This document shows positions 21,498-29,646 of a DNA stretch of 64,000 bases, piece by piece. The translations under genes were made by a program, and so were the position numbers. The notes below the pieces were generated by a model. That model saw nothing but the letters and a program-made list of their open reading frames with translations. It was not told where the DNA came from and ran no database searches. The DNA is from Pseudoclavibacter sp. AY1H1 (GTDB lineage Bacteria > Actinomycetota > Actinomycetes > Actinomycetales > Microbacteriaceae), in assembly GCF_002931055.1 (NCBI RefSeq), contig NZ_PSXX01000006.1, positions 62,001 to 126,000 on the forward strand. The letters run 5' to 3'. Each line of letters begins with the position of its first letter. Position 1 is the first letter of the stretch.

Positions 21498-22928
21498 ATG
21501 GCTACAAAAAAACGGACCGGACTCGGTCGGGGCATCGGGGCCCTCATCCCCACGTCAGACCGAGGTGCATCACGCCCCTCCGACGTCTTCTTCGACAGCG
21601 ACACACCTGCTTATCCCACGACTGCATCGACGCGTACCAATGCAGGAAAAGAGGCGACAACGGTCGCGTCTGATGCCGCCGCGGCCGAAGAGGCGGCATC
21701 ACTCGACGCGAAGACCGCAGAGACGGGTACGGAAACGAAGCCCCCCGCGACTCGGGCAAGTCGTGCGAGAGCATCAACGACCCAGGCCCCAACGGCCAAG
21801 GTGTCTGCTGCCAAGACCCCTGCTGCCAAGTCTTCTACTGCCAAGGCCCCTGCCGGAGCCAAGGCCCGCACCACGGCTGCGAAGGCAGCTTCAGGCGACC
21901 CCGCGACTCCGAAGAACGAGGCTGAATCGAAGAAGATCGATTCAACTAGTATGGTCGACGACACCCAGGAGCTCACGAGCACCAGCGCACCGGCGTCGGA
22001 GCGTTCGCCCGAAGCGCTCGATGCAACTGCTGCGCCGAGCAGTGCTGACAGCGACAACGGCGTCGTCGACGGAGACGGCCTCATCGAGATCCCTGGTGCG
22101 ACCCTGCGCGCCCTGGACCCGAGCCGGATCGTTCCGAACGCGCACCAGCCTCGAACCGAGTTCGACGAGGCCGCGCTGCAGGAGCTCATCATCTCCGTCC
22201 GTGAGTTCGGGGTTCTCCAGCCGATCGTCGTTCGCCCGATCCCGGCCGACCACCCGCTCCGCGACGAAGCCGACTTCGAGCTCATCATGGGTGAGCGTCG
22301 CCTGCGGGCGACGAAGGCAGCCGGTCTCTCGAGCATCCCAGCCGTCATCCGCAATACCGAAGACGACGTCATGCTGCGTGACGCGCTCCTCGAGAACCTG
22401 CACCGGAGTCAGCTCAACCCGCTTGAAGAGGCGTCCGCGTACCAGCAGCTCCTCAACGACTTCGGGATCACGCAGGAGGTGCTCGCGGAGCGAATCGGTC
22501 GTTCGCGCCCGCAGATCAGCAACACGCTGCGCCTCCTTCGGCTTCCGCTGGAAGTTCAGCGTCGCGTCGCAGCCGGTGTGCTCTCAGCAGGCCACGCCCG
22601 TGCGATCCTCAGCGCCGGCGAACCGGCAGCCATGCAACAGCTCGCCGACAAGATCGTCAACGAGGACCTGAGCGTTCGCTCGGCCGAAGCTGCCGCCGCC
22701 AAGTCGAGCAGCGCCAAGGCAGACACCCAGGCGCCCATCCACAAGGAGCCCCGCAGCGGCCTCACCGGGTACCTCGACGAGATCGGCGAGCAGCTCGGTG
22801 ACCGCCTCAACACTCGCGTCAAGGTCACCCTGCGGCGCACCAAGGGCCAGATCGTCGTCGACTTCGCCTCCATCGCGGACCTGAATCGGATCCTCGAGGA
22901 GCTCGGGGAGTCGGCACCCGGCAAGTAG
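21498..22928 (+). CDS. parB: Chromosome partitioning protein ParB with long Ala/Lys-rich linker
   Basis: The parS-binding CTPase clamp of 476 residues, against about 300-350 for most chromosomal ParB proteins. The N-terminal ParA-interaction peptide TKKRTGLGRGIGAL is intact. Residues about 20-195 are a low-complexity insert with a basic Ala/Lys/Thr/Pro segment (96-133, with repeats such as AKTPAAK and TAKAPAG), flanked by acidic parts. The CTP-binding motifs follow: NAHQPR (214-219), GERR (266-268 region) and ENLHRSQLNPLEEA (300-313). The helix-turn-helix reads EVLAERIGRSRPQISNTLRL. A second Ala/Lys patch (near 395-410) precedes the C-terminal dimerisation domain. Confidence 0.96.
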   Translation: MATKKRTGLGRGIGALIPTSDRGASRPSDVFFDSDTPAYPTTASTRTNAGKEATTVASDAAAAEEAASLDAKTAETGTETKPPATRASRARASTTQAPTAKVSAAKTPAAKSSTAKAPAGAKARTTAAKAASGDPATPKNEAESKKIDSTSMVDDTQELTSTSAPASERSPEALDATAAPSSADSDNGVVDGDGLIEIPGATLRALDPSRIVPNAHQPRTEFDEAALQELIISVREFGVLQPIVVRPIPADHPLRDEADFELIMGERRLRATKAAGLSSIPAVIRNTEDDVMLRDALLENLHRSQLNPLEEASAYQQLLNDFGITQEVLAERIGRSRPQISNTLRLLRLPLEVQRRVAAGVLSAGHARAILSAGEPAAMQQLADKIVNEDLSVRSAEAAAAKSSSAKADTQAPIHKEPRSGLTGYLDEIGEQLGDRLNTRVKVTLRRTKGQIVVDFASIADLNRILEELGESAPGK

Positions 22929-22938
22929 CTCGGCCCAC

Positions 22939-22965
22939 GTCGGCGCCGCACCTGGCGGCGCCGAC
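22939..22965. terminator. Hairpin after parB
   Basis: A perfect 10-bp stem, GTCGGCGCCG/CGGCGCCGAC, with a 7-nt loop lies 11 bp after the parB stop. There is no U-tract, as is common in high-GC actinobacteria. Confidence 0.6.
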
Positions 22966-23037
22966 AGCCTGCCCGTCTCCCTGCCGTCCCTGGACTGCTT
23001 CGCCACTCGGGTGCAGGTCCAGCGAAGTCCCGCCCAG

Positions 23038-23086
23038 GAACAGCTGGGGTGGATGCGCGTCGACCGCACATCCACCTCAGCTGTTC
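23038..23086. terminator. Bidirectional hairpin between parB and ddl-like gene
   Basis: Two 18-nt arms (23038-23055 and 23069-23086) pair with a single G-T mismatch around a 13-nt loop. It lies between the convergent parB and ddl-like genes, so it can stop transcription from both sides. Confidence 0.65.
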
Positions 23087-23102
23087 TGCGGGGAAGAGCT
23101 GC

Positions 23103-24065
23103 CTACTCGAGTGGTCCGCGCGCTGCGGCAGATGCGGCGAGCTGCGCGTAGATCGCGCTGAGTTCGGAGTCGTCGGCCTCGATGCCGAGGGGCACGATCG
23201 AGGTCTCCGTGAGCCCCGGGATGGGGTCTGCCTCGAGGAACCACACGACGCCGGCCTCATCGACGATGAAGTCGACCCGTGCGATGTCGGAGAGACGGAT
23301 CGTCGCGACCGCGTGCAGGGCCGCCTCGCTGACGCGTTGGGCTTCCTCGTCGGACAGTCTCGCCGGAGCGTAGTACGTCGTCTCACCGGCGTTGTAGCGG
23401 GCCTCGTAGTCGTAGACACCCTTGTTGGCCACGACCTCGACTGCAGGCAGGGCAAGCGGTTCGCCGTCGAGGTCGAGCACGCCGACCATCACCTCGCGGC
23501 CCTCGATGCGCTTCTCGATGAGCACCGTGTCGTCGTAGGTGAACGCGGTGACGAGTGCCTGCGGGAACTCCTCGAACGTCGAGACCGACGTCACGCCCTG
23601 CGCTGACCCGCCCTCGACGGGCTTCACGACAGCTGGCAGCTCGATGCCGCGCGCGATGAGGCGCATGACGGCCTCGGCGCCGAGCTCGCGGAACGTGCTG
23701 TTCTCGAGCACGATCGAAGGGGGAGTCGACAGCCCTGCTCGCTTCGCGAGAGCCTTCGCGGTCGCCTTGTTCCACGCGAGCCGCGCGGACGTCGGCCGGG
23801 ACCCCACGTACGGGATGCGTGCGGCGCGCAGCAGCGAGTACAGGGCACCGTTCTCGCCACTCGAGCCGTGCAGCAGGGGCCAGACGACGTCGGGTTTCGA
23901 CTCTTCGAGAAAGCTGAGCAGGGAGGCGTCGGGTTCGCGGATGGTGACGTTCGCGCCCGCTCGGCTGAGCGCATCCGCGACCCGCCTGCCAGATCGCAGC
24001 GAGACGTCCCGCTCATGCGAGATGCCGCCGGAGAGGATGACGACGTGCAGGCCCTCGATGCTCAA
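23103..24065 (-). CDS. D-alanine--D-alanine ligase-like ATP-grasp ligase
   Basis: An ATP-grasp enzyme of 320 residues resembling D-Ala-D-Ala ligase, which makes the dipeptide end of the peptidoglycan stem. The start is TTG at 24065, preceded by GAAGGGAA. Visible motifs are the family HGSSGENG segment (67-73), AVVKPVEGGSAQG in the ATP-grasp fold, and RVDFIVDEAG. The metal-binding E-x-N motif of typical Ddl reads EADPIPGLT here, with Asp280 where Asn is usual. With the adjacent aminotransferase it occupies the place between parB and trxA where M. tuberculosis has cwlM. Substrate is uncertain; it may be a paralogue of the housekeeping Ddl. Confidence 0.8.
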   Translation of the reverse strand: MSIEGLHVVILSGGISHERDVSLRSGRRVADALSRAGANVTIREPDASLLSFLEESKPDVVWPLLHGSSGENGALYSLLRAARIPYVGSRPTSARLAWNKATAKALAKRAGLSTPPSIVLENSTFRELGAEAVMRLIARGIELPAVVKPVEGGSAQGVTSVSTFEEFPQALVTAFTYDDTVLIEKRIEGREVMVGVLDLDGEPLALPAVEVVANKGVYDYEARYNAGETTYYAPARLSDEEAQRVSEAALHAVATIRLSDIARVDFIVDEAGVVWFLEADPIPGLTETSIVPLGIEADDSELSAIYAQLAASAAARGPLE

Positions 24066-24100
24066 TGGGGTTCCCTTCGTAGGAGAGTCAGGTGCCGCGG

Positions 24101-25423
24101 TCAGGAGATGTTGGGCGGCGGCATATTGACGCGGTCCGCGTCGGGCCCGCGCCGCGTCGACGTTCCGAACGTCTCGACGAGGTCGAGTTCGCCGTTGATG
24201 ACATTCGCGAGACGCCGCACGCCGAGCTTGATGCGCTCGGGGGTCGGGTAGCAGAACGAGAGGCGCATCTCGTGGCGGCCGCGGCCATCGGCGAAGAACG
24301 CGGTTCCTGGCGTGTAGGCGACGAGCTCCTTCACGGCGCGGGGCAGCATCTGCTTCGAGTCGAGCTGCTCGGTGAGGCGCACCCACACGAAGAAGCCGCC
24401 GTCCGGCTTCGTCCAGCTGAGCTGCGGGAGGTGCTCCTGCAGGGCCTGGTCCATGGCGTCGCGACGCTCCCGGTACACGTCCCGGTAGCCCTCGATCTGC
24501 TGTTGCCAGTCGCTCTGCCGCAGGTACTCGGTGACGACCCACTGGTTGAACGTCGACGGGGAGAGGATGGACGCCTCGACGGCGAGGATGAGCTTCTCGC
24601 GGATGGCGTGCGGCGCGAGCGCCCAGCCCACCCTGAGGCCCGGCGAGAGGATCTTCGAGAACGACCCGAGGTATACCACGTTCTCTGCATCCATCGAACG
24701 CAGCGCTGGCAGGCCGGGCTTGTCGAAGTAGAGGAGCCCGTACGGGTTGTCCTCGAGGATCAGGATGTGCTCGCGCTTGCAGATCTCCAGCACGCGGATG
24801 CGCCGCTCGAGGCTCATCGTGACGCCGGCGGGGTTGTTGTAGTTCGCGACGGTGTACAGGAACTTGATGGTCCTGCCTTCGGCACGAAGGTGCGCGATGG
24901 TCTCCTCGAGCGCTTCTGGGATGAGTCCGTTGTCGTCGATCGTGACGTGGGCAACGTCCGCCTGGTACGACTTGAACGTGCCGAGTGCACCCACGTAGCT
25001 GGGTGCCTCCGCGAGGACGACATCTCCCGGATTCAGGAAGAGCTTCGACACGAGGTCGAGGGCATGCTGCGAACCGGTCGTCGTGACGACGTCGTCCGCT
25101 GACGCGTCGTTGATGCCTTCGAGGCTCATGACCTGCAGGATCTGCTCCCGCACCTCGGGGATGCCCTGCCCGCCCCCGTACTGCAGTGCCTCGGAGCCGT
25201 GCTCCCGCATCATCGTGGAGAAAGCGGAGTGGATGAGCTCTTCCGGGAGGGCCTGCACGAACGGCATGCCGCCGGCGAGCGACACGACCTCGGGGCGAGA
25301 GGCGACGGCGAAGAGGGCTCGGACCTCGCTGGCGGCCAGACCGGCGGTGCGGTCGGCGTAGCTGGTGTACCACGGGTCAAGGTTTCGGCCTGTCTGCGGG
25401 CCGACGTCTCCTGGATGCGTCAC
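24101..25423 (-). CDS. PLP-dependent aminotransferase, class I/II fold
   Basis: A 440-residue fold-type I aminotransferase of the LysN/2-aminoadipate type, also related to the catalytic half of MocR regulators but without a DNA-binding domain. The start is GTG at 25423. The PLP-binding lysine is Lys257 in GSFSKILSPGLRVGW. ANYNNPAG supplies the Asn contacting PLP, and the EDNPYGLLYF strand carries the PLP-pairing Asp. The C-terminal Arg for the substrate carboxylate is in HEMRLSFCYP. It lies 35 nt upstream of the Ddl-like gene, so both are probably in one transcript. The substrate cannot be read from sequence. Confidence 0.87.
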   Translation of the reverse strand: MTHPGDVGPQTGRNLDPWYTSYADRTAGLAASEVRALFAVASRPEVVSLAGGMPFVQALPEELIHSAFSTMMREHGSEALQYGGGQGIPEVREQILQVMSLEGINDASADDVVTTTGSQHALDLVSKLFLNPGDVVLAEAPSYVGALGTFKSYQADVAHVTIDDNGLIPEALEETIAHLRAEGRTIKFLYTVANYNNPAGVTMSLERRIRVLEICKREHILILEDNPYGLLYFDKPGLPALRSMDAENVVYLGSFSKILSPGLRVGWALAPHAIREKLILAVEASILSPSTFNQWVVTEYLRQSDWQQQIEGYRDVYRERRDAMDQALQEHLPQLSWTKPDGGFFVWVRLTEQLDSKQMLPRAVKELVAYTPGTAFFADGRGRHEMRLSFCYPTPERIKLGVRRLANVINGELDLVETFGTSTRRGPDADRVNMPPPNIS

Positions 25424-25573
25424 GGGGTTCCTTCGCGAGAGTCGAAATCCCAGGATACGCCCGCGCCGAGCGTTGTCTCGCGAACCGCATGCAGGAAGTG
25501 GACTGATCGGCCCGCGTGCGTGAGCTGCAGGCGAAGTGCGTGCGCAGCCCTGTTTGCGTCCCCAGCCCCCGAA

Positions 25574-26059
25574 TCAGCGCTTCGAGATCGGTGCGCGATG
25601 GCCGTCGACAACCTGCAGGAACGCCGTCGGCGCGACCTCGATGTCGAGCCCGCGGCGTCCGCCGGAGACGAAGACCGTCGGATGCGCGAACGCCGACTCG
25701 TCGAGGTACGTCGGCAGTCGCATCCGCTGGCCGAACGGACTGATGCCACCTCGCACGTACCCGGTCCGCTTCTCTGCGAGCGCGGTGTCGGCGAGCGCCG
25801 CGCGCTTGCAGCCAGCGGCCTGAGCGAGCCCGCGCAGGTCGAGCGACCCGCTGACGGGCACGACGGCGACAGCCAGCTGCTTCTCGTCGAGCTGCACGAT
25901 CAGCGTCTTGAAGACGCGGGCCTCGTCGATGCCGAGCTTCGCAGCCGCCTCGGCGCCGAACGCAGAGACGCCGGGGTCGTGCACGTAGCTGTGAACCACG
26001 TGCTCGACCCCGGCAGCGACGAGCGCCTTCGTTGCGGGCGTTATCGGCACCCTCGCCAT
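25574..26059 (-). CDS. ybaK: YbaK/EbsC family aminoacyl-tRNA deacylase
   Basis: A 161-residue protein of the YbaK family, which hydrolyses Cys-tRNA(Pro) formed by misacylation. Conserved features are the FKTLIVQLD strand, the lysine in GCKRAALAD and the GYVRGGISPFGQ loop. The C-terminal half VFVSGGRRGLDIEVAP is typical. It follows trxA by 24 nt and probably shares the trxB-trxA transcript. The gene is separated from the downstream aminotransferase by 150 nt without clear features. Confidence 0.9.
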   Translation of the reverse strand: MARVPITPATKALVAAGVEHVVHSYVHDPGVSAFGAEAAAKLGIDEARVFKTLIVQLDEKQLAVAVVPVSGSLDLRGLAQAAGCKRAALADTALAEKRTGYVRGGISPFGQRMRLPTYLDESAFAHPTVFVSGGRRGLDIEVAPTAFLQVVDGHRAPISKR

Positions 26060-26083
26060 GTCTGCTTCCTTCGCCGGTCGGGT

Positions 26084-26407
26084 CTAGCCCAGGTAGTCGG
26101 CGAACTGCTTCTCGAGTGCCGCACGCGGGTATGCGCCGACGACCTCCTTGACGACCTCGCCGTTCGAGAACAGCTTGAGGGCCGGGATGCTCGTGATGCG
26201 GAACTTCATGGCCAGGTCAGGCTCGTCATCGACGTTGACCTTGACGATGGAGAGGTTCTCGTGCGCCTCGCTCATCTGGTCGAGCACTGGGGCGACCTGG
26301 CGGCACGGGCCGCACCAGGGCGCCCAGAAGTCGACGATGACGGGACCCGGGGCGTCTGCCACGATCTGGTCGAAGTTCGCCGTGGTGGCGACGATCGGTT
26401 CTGACAT
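26084..26407 (-). CDS. trxA: Thioredoxin
   Basis: A 107-residue cytoplasmic thioredoxin with the active site WCGPC at residues 31-35 and the cis-proline in ITSIPALKLF. A strong GGAGG lies before the ATG. It is reduced by the thioredoxin reductase encoded 91 nt upstream, and both reside in the trxB-trxA block conserved near actinobacterial origins. Confidence 0.97.
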   Translation of the reverse strand: MSEPIVATTANFDQIVADAPGPVIVDFWAPWCGPCRQVAPVLDQMSEAHENLSIVKVNVDDEPDLAMKFRITSIPALKLFSNGEVVKEVVGAYPRAALEKQFADYLG

Positions 26408-26498
26408 TGGTACCTCCGTGGGAGTTGTCGTGCTTCGTGGTGAATGGTGTTCGGGGCGGAGTGCCTGCTCGGATTGAGTCTGCGTGCGCTCCGGTCGA

Positions 26499-27491
26499 TC
26501 AGACGATGACGGTTTCGCTCTCCGTCACCGCGGCGGCTGCCTGGTCTTCCGACTCCTCCGCGATCGGCTCGGGGAGAGCCGCCAGGAACGCTTCCGCGTC
26601 GAGTGCCGCGACCGTGCCGGAGCCCGCAGCCGTGATGGCCTGACGGTAGTGGGGGTCGATGACGTCGCCGGCGGCGAAGACACCGGGGATGCTCGTGCGC
26701 GAGGAGCGGCCATCCACCCAGATCGTGCCCTCCTCGGTGATGTCGAGGACATCCTTGAAGAGGTCGATGCGGGGGTCGTTGCCGATCGCGACGAACACGC
26801 CCGTCACGGGCAGCTCGGTGCGCTCGTCGGTCGCCGTGTTGAGGACGCTCGCCGACTCGACGCTCGCCTCACCGGTGATGTCCTCGATACGGGAGTTGAG
26901 CATCCACTCGATCTTCGGGTTCTGCTCCGCACGCTCGCGCATGATGACCGATGCGCGGAGGTTCTCGGAGCGGTGGATGATCGTGACCTTGCTCGCGAAG
27001 CGCGTCAGGAAGGTCGCCTCCTCCATCGCCGAGTCGCCGCCGCCGACGACCGCGATGTGCTGGTCCTTGAAGAACGCGCCGTCGCAGGTCGCGCACCAGG
27101 AGACGCCGCGGCCCGAGAGCCTGCCTTCAGCGTCGAGGCCCAGCTTCCGGTAGGCGGAACCGGTCGAGATGATGACCGTGCGCGCCTCGAAGTCGCCGCT
27201 GTACGACGTGGAGACCTTCTTGACGTCGCCCTCGAGGTCGACTGTCGTGACGTCGTCGTAGACGAGCTCGGCGCCGAAGCGCTCAGCCTGCGCCTGCATG
27301 CGCTCCATGAGGTCTGGGCCGAGGATGCCCTCGGGGAAGCCGGGGAAGTTCTCGACGTCGGTCGTGTTCATCAGCTCGCCGCCGACTTCGACGCTCGAGG
27401 TGATGACGACAGGCTTGAGGCCAGCACGGGCCGCGTAGATCGCAGCCGTGTAGCCGGCGGGGCCTGAACCGATGATGATGACGTTCCGCAT
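26499..27491 (-). CDS. trxB: Thioredoxin reductase (NADPH)
   Basis: A flavoprotein of 330 residues transferring electrons from NADPH to thioredoxin. The start MRNVIIIGSGPAGYTAA at 27491 is preceded by GGAGG. The FAD motif GSGPAG is at 8-13, the redox-active CATC at 133-136, and the NADPH motif GGGDSAMEEA follows. The C-terminal FAD-binding signature reads GVFAAGDV. It belongs to the low-molecular-weight bacterial class. The tail after residue 310 is Glu/Ala rich. Confidence 0.96.
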   Translation of the reverse strand: MRNVIIIGSGPAGYTAAIYAARAGLKPVVITSSVEVGGELMNTTDVENFPGFPEGILGPDLMERMQAQAERFGAELVYDDVTTVDLEGDVKKVSTSYSGDFEARTVIISTGSAYRKLGLDAEGRLSGRGVSWCATCDGAFFKDQHIAVVGGGDSAMEEATFLTRFASKVTIIHRSENLRASVIMRERAEQNPKIEWMLNSRIEDITGEASVESASVLNTATDERTELPVTGVFVAIGNDPRIDLFKDVLDITEEGTIWVDGRSSRTSIPGVFAAGDVIDPHYRQAITAAGSGTVAALDAEAFLAALPEPIAEESEDQAAAAVTESETVIV

Positions 27492-27562
27492 GAGTCCTCC
27501 GCACTTCTCCGAGTCGCGGGAATCGCGGCTCGACATACAGGCAAACGCGTTGAGACTAGCGA

Positions 27563-29644
27563 CTATTCCTTCGGACGAGGTGTTGAACCGCGCCCGTCGT
27601 CGTCATCGGCCTGGCTCCGGGCCTCACGGGCGAGACGCGCCTCTTCTTCACGGCGGGCGGCCAGCTCGATCACAGCTCGGCGCTCCTCCTCGCGACGCTC
27701 CCGGCGGGTGCGGGGCGGTTCCTGGCGGCCGACCTTCGGGATCTCGGTCGTCCGCGAGTGCATGGGCAGGATGATGCCGGCGGTCGAGAGGTCCTCGGTG
27801 GCGCCACCGAACGCCCAGGAGGCCGCGTTGACTCGCTCCTCGCGCTGTTCCTGCTCCGCAGCCTGCCTGCGTTCGTCCGCAGGGTCTGGCTCGATCTCCT
27901 CGGATGCGAGATTCCATGGCGTCGGTGCCGAGTCCTCCGCGCCAACGGTGACGGTTTCTGGGAACGCCGGAAGGTCATCCTCGTCGAGCCCCTCCTCGCC
28001 GGGGCGGGCTGGACTCGATGGCGGGCCGGGCTTGATGCCGAAACGAGCGAGGAGTGGGCCGGCGAAGCCCCGGAACTCGGGTGACTTGAGCAGCCAGAGC
28101 AGGGGGAAGTAGAAGAGGGCCATGATGCCGGCGCCGATCGCGCACGAGACGAGCGCCTGGAAGATGCCGGAGCGGGGGAAGCCGTCCTCCTGGAACGTGC
28201 CGAGCAGCACCATGACGATCAGGGCTGGGATGGATGCAGCGATGGCCGCGATCGTGAAGCGCACGTAGGAGCGAACGATGTTCGCGAAGTCGAGCTGGCC
28301 CATCCGCTTCCGCAGGATGAAGAGCAGGATCGCGAGCCGCAGGGTCGACATGATCGACTGCATCAGGGCGAGGCCCACGACGATGAGCTCGACCGGCCCG
28401 ATCGCGGCGAGCGCCATGCCGAAGATGTGCAGTGGCAACGTGAAGAGGAACACGAAGAAGATGGTCTTGGTGTCCTCGAGCGCGTAGAAGGCGCGCTGCA
28501 CGAGGAACAGGCCACTGAACGGGATGAGGCCGACCAGGAACGCGATGAGGATCGCCGCGATCGAGTTGATGCCGGCATCCGTCGTCGCGAAGATCCGCGC
28601 GAACGGCACAGCCACGAGTGCGAGGCCGAACCCGGCGAACAGCAAGAACATGCCGATGAGGCGCGAGCCCTCGGAGAGGTCGCGGATGAAGTCCTGGGGT
28701 CTGTCGTCACTGATCGCCGCGCTCATGCGGGTGAAGAACGCAGTGGCGATCGAGACGGCGATGACGGCGTGCGGGAGCGCGAAGATGAGGAACGCGTTCT
28801 GCATGGCCGCGATCGACGCGTTCTCACCGGATGCCAGGTAGGCGACGATCGTCTCCACGAGCCCCGCGAGTTGCATGACGAGCAGCATGCCGAGCGTCCA
28901 CCCGGCGAGCTTGCCGACCTGTCCGAGGCCCGTGCCGCGGAACTGGAAGTCCAGGCCGAAGCGCAGGCCCGCGCGACGCCAGAAGAACAGCAGCACGATC
29001 GTCTGCATCGCGACGCCGAGCGTGGCGGTGCCGCCGAGCATCGCGATCATCGTCGGGTCCCACGAGTCGATGTTGCGCCCGGTACCCGTCGGGTCGGCGC
29101 CGAACACGGAGCTGAACAGCAGCAGGCCTGCGATGCCGACGACGTTGTTGATGACGGGCGCCCACGCGAACGGCCCGAAGAGGCCGCGGGCGTTGAGGAT
29201 CTCGCCGAGGACGGCGTACATGCCGTAGAAGAAGATCTGCGGCATGCACCAGTAGGCGAACGCCACGAGGAGCCCCAGCTGTTCGGGGCTGAGGCTCGCG
29301 CCGTAGAGCGCGCCGATGATGGGCGCGCCCACGGTCGCGAGGATCGTCAGCCCGCCCAGCAGCACCATGGCGAGCGTCACGAGCCTGTTGACGTAGAGCT
29401 GACCGCCGTCTTCGTGTCTCGCTGCCTTGACGACCTGCGGCACGATGACGGCGTTGAGGAGCCCGACCGAGATGATCGAGTAGATGTTGCTCGGCAGCTG
29501 GTTCGCCCCGGCGTAGGCGTCGGCGGAGACGCCGATGACACCGATCGTCTGCGCGATGACGATGGCCTTCACGAAGCCCAGCACGCGAGACACCATGGTG
29601 CCCGATGCCAGGAGCGCGCTCGCCCGAGCGATGCCCTGAGCCAT
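27563..29644 (-). CDS. murJ: Lipid II flippase MurJ with cytoplasmic tail
   Basis: An MOP-superfamily membrane protein, 693 residues, that flips lipid II across the membrane for peptidoglycan synthesis. The first 540 residues contain about 14 hydrophobic helices, starting LLASGTMVSRVLGFVKAIVIA. A roughly 150-residue hydrophilic tail, rich in Glu, Arg and Ala, follows; the mycobacterial homologue also has a cytoplasmic C-terminal extension, there carrying a pseudokinase, but no kinase motif is visible here. It begins 2 nt after the stop of the DUF6049 gene, giving tight coupling. Confidence 0.93.
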   Translation of the reverse strand: MAQGIARASALLASGTMVSRVLGFVKAIVIAQTIGVIGVSADAYAGANQLPSNIYSIISVGLLNAVIVPQVVKAARHEDGGQLYVNRLVTLAMVLLGGLTILATVGAPIIGALYGASLSPEQLGLLVAFAYWCMPQIFFYGMYAVLGEILNARGLFGPFAWAPVINNVVGIAGLLLFSSVFGADPTGTGRNIDSWDPTMIAMLGGTATLGVAMQTIVLLFFWRRAGLRFGLDFQFRGTGLGQVGKLAGWTLGMLLVMQLAGLVETIVAYLASGENASIAAMQNAFLIFALPHAVIAVSIATAFFTRMSAAISDDRPQDFIRDLSEGSRLIGMFLLFAGFGLALVAVPFARIFATTDAGINSIAAILIAFLVGLIPFSGLFLVQRAFYALEDTKTIFFVFLFTLPLHIFGMALAAIGPVELIVVGLALMQSIMSTLRLAILLFILRKRMGQLDFANIVRSYVRFTIAAIAASIPALIVMVLLGTFQEDGFPRSGIFQALVSCAIGAGIMALFYFPLLWLLKSPEFRGFAGPLLARFGIKPGPPSSPARPGEEGLDEDDLPAFPETVTVGAEDSAPTPWNLASEEIEPDPADERRQAAEQEQREERVNAASWAFGGATEDLSTAGIILPMHSRTTEIPKVGRQEPPRTRRERREEERRAVIELAARREEEARLAREARSQADDDDGRGSTPRPKE

Positions 29645-29646
29645 GC

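Noticed and set aside
23103-25373. 756-codon frame reading through the Ddl-like gene and upstream
   Set aside because: Only its last 320 codons match a protein family; the first part is the aminotransferase gene read in the wrong frame.
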